From the NCBI GenBank assembly GCA_963844435.1, contig CAWJOG010000004.1, forward strand, positions 124,001 through 188,000: a stretch of DNA of 64,000 nucleotides, written 5' to 3'. The first letter of the stretch is position 1. Each line of letters starts with the position of its first letter. The translations under genes and the position numbers were made by a program. The notes beneath the pieces are model-generated. The model made no database searches. It saw nothing but the letters and a program-made list of their open reading frames with translations, and was not told the origin of the DNA. The DNA is from JBDSLU01 sp963844435. GTDB taxonomy: Bacteria > Acidobacteriota > Vicinamibacteria > Vicinamibacterales > Vicinamibacteraceae. Below, piece after piece: positions 49,830 through 58,860 of this stretch.

Positions 49830-50861
49830 TCAGTACTTCTTCGCGTCGAGGTCGCGGTAGACCTTTTCGATGTTGTCGCCGACCGACCCGTCGAACCGGC
49901 CGCTCATGCCGGCGTCGTACTTCGGCTTCAGGGCGGCGGACACGGAGACCTTCGCCCGATCGAGCGTCTCGCCCCGGTCGCGGGCACTCCGGACGGCGGC
50001 GATGAGATCGGCGAGGTAGTCGCGGAAGAACGTGAGGTGGGCGCGCGGCTTGACCGTGCCGTGGCCGCCGATGATGTGGTCGAACTCCAGCTTGCCGAGG
50101 GCGTCGAGCGTCGCCACCCACTCGGGCGGGTAGCAGTCGCCCATGTACGGCATCCAGCCGTGCAGCAGATCGCCAGTCGCGATCACGCGCTCCTTCGGCA
50201 GCCACGCCACGATGTCGCCGTCGGTGTGCCCGCGACCGAGGAACAGGAGCACGATCCGACGGTCGCCGCGGTGGATGATCAGCGACTTGTCGAAGGTGAG
50301 ATCCGGCAGCGTCAGCTCGAGGCTCTTGATCTCCGCCAGGTAGTCCTTCTGCTGGGCGATCTCGTCCTTCAGACGCGCCTGGGCGGCGGCGTCCGTCGCC
50401 TTCGCCAGCTCCGCCTCGAGGGCGGCGATCTGGCCGGGCGTGTTCGCGAGCTGGTCCTTCAGGCGCGCACCGCCGAGCGTGCGCAGGTTCTCGCGGGTCG
50501 CCTCCGAGGCGACGATCGCGACCTGCTTGGGGAAGGCCACGGGGTAGGCATGGTTGCCCTGCGCGTGGTCCCAGTGGAAGTGCGTGTTGACTGCGAAGCG
50601 CACCGGCGTGTCGGTGACCGTGCGGATCTGCGCGATCAGCGCCTTGGCGCTCGACGGCCGCGAGTGGGTGTCAACGACCAGGACCGCGTCGTCGAGCACC
50701 ACGACGGCCGCGTTGCAGTTGATCGGTGACCGCGGCGTGGCCAGGGCGGCATAGACGCCGTCGGCGACCTTCTGCAGATCGAACAGCTGTTGGGCCCCCG
50801 CGGGGACCGCGATTGCCGCGCACAACGCCGCACCGGCGAGCGCCTCTCGCACACGCATCAT
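49830..50861 (-). CDS. Secreted MBL-fold metallo-hydrolase
   Basis: Protein of 343 residues with a signal peptide (ALAGAALCAAIAVPAGAQQ). The metallo-beta-lactamase fold has HxHxDH in NTHFHWDHAQGNHAY, GRGHTDGDIVAWLP, GDLLHGWMPYMGD and IIGGHGTVK. A helical insert of about 75 residues (GGARLKDQLANTPGQIAALE, then AQARLKDEIAQQKDYLAEIK) sits between the first metal motif and the rest. It has the general fold of class B3-like or quinoprotein-relay-type hydrolases; the substrate is unknown. GGAGG precedes ATG 50861 at 6 bp. Confidence 0.85.
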   Translation of the reverse strand: MMRVREALAGAALCAAIAVPAGAQQLFDLQKVADGVYAALATPRSPINCNAAVVVLDDAVLVVDTHSRPSSAKALIAQIRTVTDTPVRFAVNTHFHWDHAQGNHAYPVAFPKQVAIVASEATRENLRTLGGARLKDQLANTPGQIAALEAELAKATDAAAQARLKDEIAQQKDYLAEIKSLELTLPDLTFDKSLIIHRGDRRIVLLFLGRGHTDGDIVAWLPKERVIATGDLLHGWMPYMGDCYPPEWVATLDALGKLEFDHIIGGHGTVKPRAHLTFFRDYLADLIAAVRSARDRGETLDRAKVSVSAALKPKYDAGMSGRFDGSVGDNIEKVYRDLDAKKY

Positions 50862-50962
50862 GCTGGACCTCCGGGTCACTGCGATGCCGGAACGGTAGCA
50901 CAGTGCCGCGGCAGGCTGATGCCGCTTGCGCCAGGCCCGGTCCACGGAACACCATCAGCCCG

Positions 50963-51742
50963 ATGTCGTCGCTTCTCCGACGCGTGGCGCACCTCCTCGG
51001 CCTGTTCCTGGTCGTCGTTGTTCCGGGGTCCGCCGGAGCCCAGAAGCCGGTCGTGGCCGCTGCGTCCGACCTTGGTTTTGCGCTGACCGAAGTGGCCGAT
51101 CGGTTCACCCAGGAGACTGGCCAGCAGGTCGAACTGGTGTTCGGGTCGTCCGGCACACTCGCTCGCCAGATACGGGATGGCGCCCCGTTCGACCTCTTCC
51201 TGTCGGCGGACGAATCGTTCGTCGAACAGCTCGCCTCCGCGGGTCTCACGCGGGACACCGGCGCGCTCTACGCGGTCGGCCGAATCGTCCTCTTCGCGCC
51301 GACGGGCTCGCCGATGCGGCCGGACGAAGGGCTGGCGGGGCTGGGCCGGCTGCTGAAGGCCGGCAAGGTCACCCGCTTCGCCATCGCCAATCCGCAGCAC
51401 GCGCCATACGGACGCGCGGCCGAGGCGGCACTCCGGAAGGCGGGACTCTGGGCGGATCTCCAGCCGCGACTCGTGCTCGGCGACAACGTCTCGCAGGCCG
51501 CACAGTTCGCCACGACCGGGGATGCGGTCGGCGGCATCATCGCGTATTCGCTCGCCCTCGCCCCGACCTTGGCGAATCGTGGCGCCTACGCGTTGATCCC
51601 CGACACCGATCATCCGCCCCTGCGCCAGCGCATGGTGGTGCTCAAGCGAGCGGGACCGGGCGCGGGCCGGTTCTACGACTACCTCCGGGGTGCGCCGGCA
51701 CGCGCGATCCTGCAGCGCTTCGGCTTCGTGGTTCCGCAGTAG
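50963..51742 (+). CDS. modA: Molybdate ABC transporter, substrate-binding protein
   Basis: Periplasmic molybdate-binding protein of 259 residues with signal peptide (LLGLFLVVVVPGSAGAQ). ModA motifs: VVAAASDLGFALTEVADRF, FGSSGTLARQIRDGAPFDLF, LSADESFVEQL, NPQHAPYGRAAEAAL and GDNVSQAAQFATTGDAVGGI. First gene of a modABC set, with modB 5 bp downstream. The start at 50963 gives a normal signal peptide; the open frame upstream is discounted. Confidence 0.93.
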   Translation: MSSLLRRVAHLLGLFLVVVVPGSAGAQKPVVAAASDLGFALTEVADRFTQETGQQVELVFGSSGTLARQIRDGAPFDLFLSADESFVEQLASAGLTRDTGALYAVGRIVLFAPTGSPMRPDEGLAGLGRLLKAGKVTRFAIANPQHAPYGRAAEAALRKAGLWADLQPRLVLGDNVSQAAQFATTGDAVGGIIAYSLALAPTLANRGAYALIPDTDHPPLRQRMVVLKRAGPGAGRFYDYLRGAPARAILQRFGFVVPQ

Positions 51743-51746
51743 GCGC

Positions 51747-52413
51747 ATGGACTGGTCGGCGGCGCATGTGTCGGTGGCGTTGGGGGTGACCACGGTGGGT
51801 CTGCTCCTGCCCGTCGGGATCTGGGCCGGCCACGCCCTGGCCAGGCGGCACTTTCGCGGCAAGGCGATCGTCGAGGCCGCGGTGGCGATCCCGTTGATCC
51901 TGCCGCCGACCGTCCTCGGCTTCTACCTGCTCCAGGCGTTCAGCACGGGGTCGGCGTTGGGAGCCGCCTTCCAGCAGGTCGTCGGGCACGCCCTGGCGTT
52001 TTCGTTCCCGGGACTGGTCCTCGCGTCCGCGATCGCGAACATCCCCTTCGTGGTGCAACCGATTCAGCGGGCGTTCGAGTCCGTGCCCGCGGACGTGCGG
52101 GAGGCGGCGGCGTGCTGCGGCCTCACGCCATGGCAGCGCTTCGTGCGCATCGAGGCGCCCCTGGCGTGGCCTGGGATCCTGACGGCGGCCATCCTCGCCT
52201 TTGCGCACACGCTGGGTGAGTTCGGTGTCGTGCTGATGGTCGGCGGCAACATTCCGGGCCAGACGAGGACCATCAGCATCGCGATCTACGACAGGATGCA
52301 GGCGTTCGACGATCAGCGGTGCCGCCGTGATGGCCGCGCTCCTGCTGGTCACGGTCGTCGCGGCATTGGCCGTCACCACCGCGCTCGGCCGCCGTGTGAG
52401 CCGCCGTGGCTGA
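51747..52413 (+). CDS. modB: Molybdate ABC transporter, permease (one frameshift near the 3' end)
   Basis: Inner-membrane permease of about 222 residues with several helices (VALGVTTVGLLLPVGIWAGH, IVEAAVAIPLILPPTVLGFY, FPGLVLASAIANIPFVVQPI). The ATPase-contact EAA loop is AACCGLTPWQRFVRIEAPLA. The last helix shifts frame near 52318: it resumes as AAVMAALLLVTVVAALAVTT and ends GRRVSRRG. One indel restores a full ModB. The stop overlaps the modC GTG by 8 bp. Confidence 0.88.
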
Positions 52414-53530
52414 CGGCGGCCTGCAGATCTCGGCGCACCAGGACGGCCCGATCAGGCTCGCCGTCGATTTCACCTGCGCTCCCGGCGACGTGCTGGCCAT
52501 TTTCGGCCCGTCCGGCAGCGGCAAGACGACGATTCTCCGGACGATTGCCGGCCTGCACACACCGCGTGAGGGCCGGATCTGCGTCGGTGCGGAGACGTGG
52601 CTCGACACCGCGACCGGCGTCAACCTGCCGCCACACCACCGTGCCGTCGGGTTCGTGTTCCAGGAGTACGCGCTCTTCCCGCACCTGACCGCGCTCGAGA
52701 ACGTCGTGGCCGCGCTGGGTCATCGTCCGCGGGGCGAGCGCAAGGCCCGCGCCACCGCTCTGCTCGCGCTCGTGCACCTGGCCGACCGGGCGCAGCGGAA
52801 GCCCGCGACGCTGTCAGGGGGCGAGAAGCAGCGAGTCGCGGTGGCGCGTGCCCTGGCGCGTGAGCCGCGGGTGCTGCTGCTGGACGAGCCGTTCGCCGCC
52901 GTCGACCGGCAGGTGCGACGCCGGCTGCACGACGAGCTCGACGAGGTGCGCCGGACCGTGGCGGCGCCGATCGTCCTGGTCACGCACGACTTCGAGGACG
53001 TGCTGCGCCTCGCGACCCACATCGTCGTTCTGCACGAGGGCCGCACTGTCGCCTCGGGCTCGCTGGCGGAGCTGGCCAGCCGGCCCGATCTGCCCTGGCT
53101 GCGGGACACGGTGGGATTGGGCGCGGTGCTCGATGCGACCGTGGATCGTGTCGATGGCCGGCGCGGGATCGCCGAACTCGGCTTCGACGGTGGACGGCTG
53201 TTCGCCGCACTCGGCGAGCTGACGCCGGGGGATCACGTTCGCGTCCGCATTCCCGCGCGCGACGTGATTCTCGCGACCGAGGCGCCACACGGCGTGAGCC
53301 TGCACAACATCCTGTCCGTCACCGTGACGGAACTCTCAGCCGACAGCACGACCGATACCGTGGTCGTCCAGCTCGCCATGGGCAACAGCCGCCTGCTCGC
53401 CGAAGTGACCCGCGACGCGGTCGAACGGCTGGCCATCGCGCCCGGCGCCCGGCTGCAGGCGCTGATCAAGGCCGTGTCGCTCGAGCTCCGCGCCGTGGGA
53501 CCGCCGGGCGCCCGTCCGACCCAGTCGTGA
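52406..53530 (+). CDS. modC: Molybdate ABC transporter, ATP-binding protein
   Basis: ATPase of 374 residues. Walker A GPSGSGKTT, Q-loop VFQEYALFPHLT, signature LSGGEKQRVAVARAL, Walker B VLLLDEPFAAVD and H-loop VTHDFEDVLRL. The C-terminal part holds a MOP molybdate-binding domain (NILSVTVTELSADSTTDTVV, VTRDAVERLAIAPGARLQAL). The start is GTG 52406 (VADGGLQISAHQDG), overlapping modB. It energises molybdate uptake. Confidence 0.93.
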   Translation: MADGGLQISAHQDGPIRLAVDFTCAPGDVLAIFGPSGSGKTTILRTIAGLHTPREGRICVGAETWLDTATGVNLPPHHRAVGFVFQEYALFPHLTALENVVAALGHRPRGERKARATALLALVHLADRAQRKPATLSGGEKQRVAVARALAREPRVLLLDEPFAAVDRQVRRRLHDELDEVRRTVAAPIVLVTHDFEDVLRLATHIVVLHEGRTVASGSLAELASRPDLPWLRDTVGLGAVLDATVDRVDGRRGIAELGFDGGRLFAALGELTPGDHVRVRIPARDVILATEAPHGVSLHNILSVTVTELSADSTTDTVVVQLAMGNSRLLAEVTRDAVERLAIAPGARLQALIKAVSLELRAVGPPGARPTQS

Positions 53531-53563
53531 CCTTCAGCCGCGCCAGCGTCCGTTCCACGATGC

Positions 53564-54070
53564 TCAGCGGGCGACGACGGTTCCCCGCAACATGTCCATT
53601 CCACACGTGAAGGCGATCTCGCCAGATGCCGGGGTGAAGCGCACGTCGACCGGTTCGTTCAACGGCAAGGCGCGTCGAATCTTCAGCGTGGGAAACACCA
53701 CTTCGGTGCCGCAGGACGACTCGACGGTCCGCCGGAAGGTGATCTTCGCCGGCACGCCAGCCTTCATCGTCAGCTCCGCGGGCTGGAAGTCGCCGGCTGT
53801 GACGGTGACCTGAAACGCCTGTTCGTGCGATGCGGCCGGGCGGGAACGACCGCCGCGCTCGGCTTCCGCACGAAGGAAGAAACTGCCCGCGACGGCGACC
53901 GCGTCGCCGGGGCTCCGTCCGGCAACCACCTGAACCTGCTGCTCGCTCGCGGCTCCCAGGGTGACCGCGCGTTCCACAAACTCTCCCGGCTCCGTCCCCT
54001 TCAGGTAGACCACCGTCTGGGCGCACGAGGGCCGCGAGAAGCGCGGCGGCCGCGACGCCGGCAGATAGCG
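53564..54070 (-). pseudogene. 3' remnant of a CusB-type adaptor with a C-terminal cupredoxin domain
   Basis: The minus strand encodes the end of an RND efflux adaptor (TVVYLKGTEPGEFVERAVTL, VVAGRSPGDAVAVAGSFFLR) fused to a cupredoxin-like domain (FQVTVTAGDFQPAELTMKAG, ESSCGTEVVFPTLKIRR, then the copper-site-like IAFTCGMDMLRGTVV). The adaptor's hairpin, lipoyl and barrel domains are absent. CusB exports Cu(I)/Ag(I) across the periplasm. Loss of the N-terminal about 300 residues suggests truncation when the polysaccharide block beside it arrived. Confidence 0.7.
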
Positions 54071-54242
54071 TGTTGCCCTGGCCCCACCGAGGTCGCCGCG
54101 AACATGATGCTCGTCACGAAGTCTGCCGAAGGGTTTAGCCTGCACCGCCAGTCGTTGCCTGTTGGCAGCCTCGTTGCGTATGATCCCTGCCGCCGCCCTC
54201 GGCGTCGAACGAGCCCGTGCCGCCGATATACGCCTCTTGAGC

Positions 54243-55196
54243 ATGAAGCTATCCATTATCACCTCGCTCTATAGATCCGAGCCGTACATCGCGGAATTCC
54301 ATCGCCGAATCCGACCGGTTGCCGCGGAGATCACTCCCGACTACGAGTTCATTTACGTCAACGATGGCTCGCCCGACGGCGTACTGGGGGTCGCGCTTCG
54401 CCTCCAGGAGGAAGATCACGTCGTGGTCGTCGATTTGTCTCGCAATTTTGGCCATCATCGCGCCTTGATGGTCGGCCTGTCGTACGCTACCGGCGATCTC
54501 GTCTTCATGATCGATGTCGATCTCGAAGAGGAGCCGGAGTTGCTACGCGAGTTTTACGCCCGCTTTCTAGAAAGCGGAGCGGATTCAATTTACGGCGTGC
54601 AATCTCAACGAGAGGGAGGTCTTTTCAAGCGAATGTCTGGCGCGCTTTTTTATCGCGCCATCAATATTCTCTCGGGGGAGAATGCTCCGATCAACACTCT
54701 GATCGCACGCCTGATGACGCGCCGTTTCGTTGCCAGTCTTCTGAAACACGAAGACCACGAAATGGATATCGCCAACCTGCTTCATGTGACCGGGTACCGG
54801 CAGGTTCCTGTGATCGTCCGCAAGCACGCCAAACCAGATACAACGTATACGTTCCTGAAGAGGCTTAGCCTGGCGTTGAACTCCGTCACTTCGTTCAGTC
54901 GGCGGCCATTGGTCGGTGTTGCCGTCACCGGCGCGTTGATATTGATGGCAGCCGTCGCGATTACAGCATATGTTCTGCTTACATATTTGATCTCCGGTGA
55001 GGTGCCGTCTGGCTACACGTCGTTGATACTATCGCTGTGGTTCCTGGGTGGCCTGACAATATTCAGTATCGGCGTCGTTGCACTCTACATTGCCATCATT
55101 TTCAGCGAAGTGAAGGCCCGGCCGACCGCCATCGTCCGGGACGTCTATAGTTGCAGGCATCAGGAACTGCCCGATGCAAGATCCCAACCTCGCTGA
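54243..55196 (+). CDS. GT2 glycosyltransferase of the DPM1/GtrB type
   Basis: Membrane glycosyltransferase of 317 residues transferring a sugar to polyprenyl phosphate. The N-terminal GT-A domain has LSIITSLYRSEPYIAEFHRR, YVNDGSPDG, LSRNFGHHRALMVGLSYATG and the DxD-like metal motif FMIDVDLEEEPELL. Two C-terminal helices (GVAVTGALILMAAVAITAYV, LSLWFLGGLTIFSIGVVALY) anchor it. Base use is clearly more A+T-rich than upstream genes (many TTT, ATT, AAA codons), suggesting transfer. The start is ATG 54243. The next gene overlaps its end by 23 bp. Confidence 0.9.
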   Translation: MKLSIITSLYRSEPYIAEFHRRIRPVAAEITPDYEFIYVNDGSPDGVLGVALRLQEEDHVVVVDLSRNFGHHRALMVGLSYATGDLVFMIDVDLEEEPELLREFYARFLESGADSIYGVQSQREGGLFKRMSGALFYRAINILSGENAPINTLIARLMTRRFVASLLKHEDHEMDIANLLHVTGYRQVPVIVRKHAKPDTTYTFLKRLSLALNSVTSFSRRPLVGVAVTGALILMAAVAITAYVLLTYLISGEVPSGYTSLILSLWFLGGLTIFSIGVVALYIAIIFSEVKARPTAIVRDVYSCRHQELPDARSQPR

Positions 55197-55803
55197 GATC
55201 GGCCGTTTCTTCGGGGAGAAGGTGGTTCGTCTCGGTCCATCCCCTGCCGGGGCCGATTTCAATTCAGAAGCTGCGCAAACAATTCGCTTCCGCCAGTTCG
55301 TGCGCCTCCTCGACTTCAGCACGCCATTCTCGCTAGTTGATTTCGGGTGCGGATACGGGGCACTTGCGTCGCATCTGTTAGCGCTCGGGCTCCCAATCCA
55401 ACGGTACGTCGGGTTCGATATCTCAGCAGAAATGATTGAGGCCGCGCGCGCGCATGTGCCAACCGGTCTTCAATCGAAACTGACTACCAACTGTGACGAC
55501 ATCGGAACCGCGGACTTTGCGGTTGCAAGCGGCATCTTCAATGTCAAGCTGGAGGCTTCCGCATCGAGTTGGCATCAGCACGTCACGGATACGCTCGATA
55601 CGATCGCCCGCGCATCCCGCCGAGGTTTCGCGTTCAATATGCTGACCAGCTATTCCGATCGAGAAAGGATGCGAGAGGACCTTTATTATGGCGACCCCTC
55701 TTGGTTCTTTGAGTACTGCAAGCGGAAGTTCTCCCGCAACGTGGCCTTGCTACACGATTACGAGCTATACGACTGGACCATGGCGGTGCGGCTGGAGGAG
55801 TGA
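55174..55803 (+). CDS. Class I SAM-dependent methyltransferase
   Basis: Protein of 209 residues. Motif I is SLVDFGCGYGALASHLLA, then YVGFDISAEMIEAARAHVP (motif II acid) and FAVASGIFNVKLEASAS. The C-terminal segment contains FAFNMLTSYSDRERMREDLYY, with FEYCKRKFSRNVALLHDYEL, as in sugar or lipid methyltransferases of polysaccharide clusters. It overlaps the glycosyltransferase gene by 23 bp and shares its lower GC. The target is unknown. Confidence 0.82.
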   Translation: MQDPNLAEIGRFFGEKVVRLGPSPAGADFNSEAAQTIRFRQFVRLLDFSTPFSLVDFGCGYGALASHLLALGLPIQRYVGFDISAEMIEAARAHVPTGLQSKLTTNCDDIGTADFAVASGIFNVKLEASASSWHQHVTDTLDTIARASRRGFAFNMLTSYSDRERMREDLYYGDPSWFFEYCKRKFSRNVALLHDYELYDWTMAVRLEE

Positions 55804-55883
55804 TGCCGGTGGCATCGATTGCGACCATTCCAGCCAGCATCTTGATTCAGTCGCCAAGGATTTGGGAACCCAATCCGATTCAG

Positions 55884-56675
55884 TTAAACCCGACCATGCT
55901 TTAGCTCCGAAACAGCTGCAGGTCCTGGGCTCACGTACAGCGGTGCGGCCGCCCCGGTGTTGAGGACCAGGTCCACAATCGAGACCGCGGGCGCGAATGG
56001 CCCCCACAACTGCGGATATTCTGGATAACTCGAGTAGTCCATCCAGCTGACTCGGACTCCGGCTTCCCGGAAGCGCCATTCGTCGAGATATCCTCGTGCG
56101 CTTGGCCCAGACAAGTAGTTGGTGGCACCAGCCGCCTTGCAGAGGGCCAGTAATCTCTCGCTCGGATCCATCCCGTTCATCGCTTCCCGCTTCACCAGAT
56201 CGGTACAGCGTCGGATGGGGGTCATTATCTCGAGGTGGCGCGCAATCGCGACCAGGAGTTGTTCATTTACCGTGCTCAGGAGTGGAGACCGGCTCGCCTC
56301 CCGCAACAAGCCAAACAACCACGGCGCGACCTGCTCGAACGCTTTGGCCTTCCTGTAATTGAGTTCGATGGCGCGTACATGCTTATCGGCGAAACCAGGG
56401 TCGGCCACTCGCATCTCGTCGATGGCCGTGCGATATCGACCCTTCACTTCGACGGGAACCGTAATCCATTGCGGACCAGCCGGCGTCTTGATGGTGTTCC
56501 GATTGCGCCAATCGCGCCTGGTGTACTGGACACTATCGAGGAGGATGAATTCGTCCGCCCTGCGCATCAGATCGAAATATCCGCGCCAAGGTAGGTAATT
56601 GGACTGGACGATGACGACTGTCTTTCCCGCACCTGCGGGCTCGCTTGAGAGGCCAGGAACGGGATTCGGCGACAT
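55884..56675 (-). CDS. WbqC-family protein
   Basis: Protein of 263 residues of the WbqC family found in O-antigen clusters. Typical runs: VVIVQSNYLPWRGYFDLMRR, ADEFILLDSVQYTRRDWRNR, TPAGPQWITVPVEVKGRYRT and WMDYSSYPEYPQLWGPFAPA. The family is thought to act in glycan modification, possibly as N-acyltransferase or glycine transferase; the exact reaction is unclear. Its ATG directly follows the stop of the upstream methyltransferase gene (TGA then ATG), so they form an operon with the aminotransferase gene. Confidence 0.85.
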   Translation of the reverse strand: MSPNPVPGLSSEPAGAGKTVVIVQSNYLPWRGYFDLMRRADEFILLDSVQYTRRDWRNRNTIKTPAGPQWITVPVEVKGRYRTAIDEMRVADPGFADKHVRAIELNYRKAKAFEQVAPWLFGLLREASRSPLLSTVNEQLLVAIARHLEIMTPIRRCTDLVKREAMNGMDPSERLLALCKAAGATNYLSGPSARGYLDEWRFREAGVRVSWMDYSSYPEYPQLWGPFAPAVSIVDLVLNTGAAAPLYVSPGPAAVSELKHGRV

Positions 56676-57548
56676 TCAAGCAGGCCGTCGAGCGGCCACG
56701 AAGCGGGAACCGCCGAAGGGGAATGAGACCCCTGTGCGCAAGGCCTTCCTTTCGACCTCGAGAATGAAGTCGAGCGTTTGATCCAGACGGTTCGGCAGGG
56801 CAAGCTCGGCGTACGCACTGTAGCCTTTGCGCCGGCCCCAGACACGTCGGCGCAGCAGCATGAGCGGAAGCAAGCTGGTGACGAAACTGGTCGAATAGAT
56901 GATCTCCAGTTCGGCCTTCCGACATCTGGATTCCAGCTCCCCGCGCCGGTAGCGCCGTTTGTGGAAGCTGATCTCGTCCGCTCTGCTCCACAGAAACCGA
57001 TGCTGCGGTACGGACAGCAGCACGCCCCCGCCCGGCCGCAACGCTCGACAAAGCTCCTTGAGGACGTGCTCGTCCTCTTCGATATGCTCGAGAACATCGA
57101 ACGCGCAAATCAGGTCGAACTCCGCTGAATACGGGATCTCGCGGGCGTCCATCTGGAAAAGTTGGACCTCGGGGCCGACGCGGTGTGCCGCATAAGGCAG
57201 CCCATTGGCATAGACCTCGCTGCCTGAGAGGCGGCTGCCCGGCAATGCCGTTCGCAAAGCCTGCAACACATAGCCCGTCCCGCAGCCGATCTCGAGTACC
57301 CGTTTCGCCGTCGGGAAATGGCGTCTCACCAGATCTTCGACCAAGCGGTTGCGCGCACGAAACCAGAAACTCGATTCCTGAAGCCGATCGAGCCGATGGT
57401 GGTCATCCGGAGCCATGCCGTCATTGCTCTCTGCCAGATCCGGCGCAAACGCGACAAATCCCGCAACAAGCGGGGGTGAGGCTCCACACTTCGGGCAATC
57501 CCAGCGCATGGCCTCGAACGTAGACCGACACTGGACGCAACGCTTCAT
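56676..57548 (-). CDS. Methyltransferase with N-terminal zinc ribbon
   Basis: Protein of 290 residues. The N-terminus has CxxC pairs (RCVQCRSTFE, DCPKCGASPP), forming a zinc ribbon. The methyltransferase part has VLEIGCGTGYVLQAL, FDLICAFDVLEHIEEDEHVL and ALRPGGGVLLSVPQHRFLWS. The C-terminal region contains a hydrophobic stretch (FVTSLLPLMLLRRR). Such genes are frequent in O-antigen clusters. The ATG overlaps the aminotransferase stop by ATGA. Confidence 0.82.
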   Translation of the reverse strand: MKRCVQCRSTFEAMRWDCPKCGASPPLVAGFVAFAPDLAESNDGMAPDDHHRLDRLQESSFWFRARNRLVEDLVRRHFPTAKRVLEIGCGTGYVLQALRTALPGSRLSGSEVYANGLPYAAHRVGPEVQLFQMDAREIPYSAEFDLICAFDVLEHIEEDEHVLKELCRALRPGGGVLLSVPQHRFLWSRADEISFHKRRYRRGELESRCRKAELEIIYSTSFVTSLLPLMLLRRRVWGRRKGYSAYAELALPNRLDQTLDFILEVERKALRTGVSFPFGGSRFVAARRPA

Positions 57549-58693
57549 CTGGAAGCCGTGCCCGCCTTTCGGGAACCCACCATCGTGCTGGCGGCCACGA
57601 CTTCGTCAACCAGTGTCTCCGTCATGCCACTGTGTATGGGAAAGCGCAGCATGGTTGCGGCCACCTGGTCCGTGACCGGCATCTCACCGGCGACTCGCCC
57701 GTATCGCCGTCCGCCGGGCGCGGAATGCAATGGGACATAGTGCGTATAGACTTCGATGCCGGCATCCAGCAGATGGGTCCGGACCGTTTCGCGAAGCCGA
57801 TTGCTCTCGAACAGGAGATAGTAAATATGGCCATTGTGCCGAGCCTGATGTGGAACGATCGGTCGGCGCAGCCATCCTGCGTGCTCGGCGTCGGCAAATC
57901 CTTCGTGATAACGGTGCCACAGCTTCAGTCTCGTCGCAGTCGTCGTCTCGGCCGCTTCAAGCTGGGCGAGCAGGACCGCCGCTACCAGATCGCTAGGCAG
58001 ATAGGACGATCCGATATCCAGCCATTCATACTTATCAATTGCCCCCCGAAGGAACTGGGTTCGATTGGTCCCTTTGTCCCGCAGGATTTCTGCCCGCTGA
58101 ACCAGGGCAGGATCGTTGATCACGAGAGCGCCACCTTCGCCTGAAACGACATTCTTGCTTTGATGAAAACTGATGGCGCCGAGAGATCCGATTGTGCCAA
58201 GCGCTCGTCCGTTCCATTCGGACAGGTATCCTTGAGCAGCGTCCTCGACCACCGCCAGCCGGTGGCGAGCCGCGATACTCATGATGGCTTCCATCTCGCA
58301 GCCTACGCCCGCGTAATGGACGGGGACGATGGCTCGCGTCCGCTCAGTGATCGACGCTTCGATCAGCCGCGCGTCGATGTTGAGCGTATCGGCACGTATG
58401 TCGATGAACACGGGCACCGCACCCCGTAAGACGAACGCGTTCGCGGTCGAGGGAAACGTGAACGACGGCACCAGCACTTCATCGCCTGCCTGCACCAACA
58501 GCATTGCGGCGAGCTCGAGCGCCGCTGTGCACGAATGGGTCAGTAGCGTTGGGGCACCAAGCTGGCTTTCGATCCAGGCCCTGCACCTGGCCGTGAACTT
58601 TCCATCCCCGCCCAAATCAGAGCCTGCCAGGCACTCCCTGACGTACTGCGATTCCCTGTTCACAAAACTCGGCCGGTTGAACGGGATTCTCAT
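57545..58693 (-). CDS. dTDP-4-amino-4,6-dideoxygalactose transaminase (WecE-like)
   Basis: PLP-dependent sugar aminotransferase of the DegT/DnrJ/EryC1 family, 382 residues. It resembles WecE/RffA, which makes dTDP-Fuc4N from dTDP-4-keto-6-deoxyglucose. Features: IPFNRPSFVNRESQYVRECL, LLTHSCTAALELAAMLLV, GDEVLVPSFTFPSTANAFVL, PVHYAGVGCEM, VEDAAQGYLSEWNGRALG and the PLP lysine in ISFHQSKNVVSGEGGA. First gene of the minus-strand trio with the methyltransferase and WbqC genes. The product would be an amino sugar for surface polysaccharide. Confidence 0.9.
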   Translation of the reverse strand: MRIPFNRPSFVNRESQYVRECLAGSDLGGDGKFTARCRAWIESQLGAPTLLTHSCTAALELAAMLLVQAGDEVLVPSFTFPSTANAFVLRGAVPVFIDIRADTLNIDARLIEASITERTRAIVPVHYAGVGCEMEAIMSIAARHRLAVVEDAAQGYLSEWNGRALGTIGSLGAISFHQSKNVVSGEGGALVINDPALVQRAEILRDKGTNRTQFLRGAIDKYEWLDIGSSYLPSDLVAAVLLAQLEAAETTTATRLKLWHRYHEGFADAEHAGWLRRPIVPHQARHNGHIYYLLFESNRLRETVRTHLLDAGIEVYTHYVPLHSAPGGRRYGRVAGEMPVTDQVAATMLRFPIHSGMTETLVDEVVAASTMVGSRKAGTASR

Positions 58694-58742
58694 GTCTTCG
58701 GGCTAATCTAATCGAAGTACCACCGCATTATCTATCAGTACC

Positions 58743-58850
58743 GAGCAAGTCGCACCTGCCCAAGGACGTGCAGCAGATTGAGGCAGAGATCGGGCGCCTG
58801 CAGGCAGTCGAGACCATGACGCTCAACCTGTTCGAGATGGTTCTCAGTTG
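58743..58850 (+). other. Short unassigned coding-like tail
   Basis: The plus strand has an open stretch ending at a TGA near 58850 that reads LPKDVQQIEAEIGRLQAVET and then LNLFEMVLS, with no upstream start. It looks like the end of a helical protein. I do not recognise the family; a remnant left at the edge of the polysaccharide block is possible. Confidence 0.25.
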
Positions 58851-58860
58851 ACCGGAGAGC

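Noticed and set aside
54071..54242. Attachment-site copy of the tRNA-Pro 3' end at the left edge of the polysaccharide block
   Set aside because: No stretch resembling the tRNA 3' end could be found by eye; a computed search is needed.
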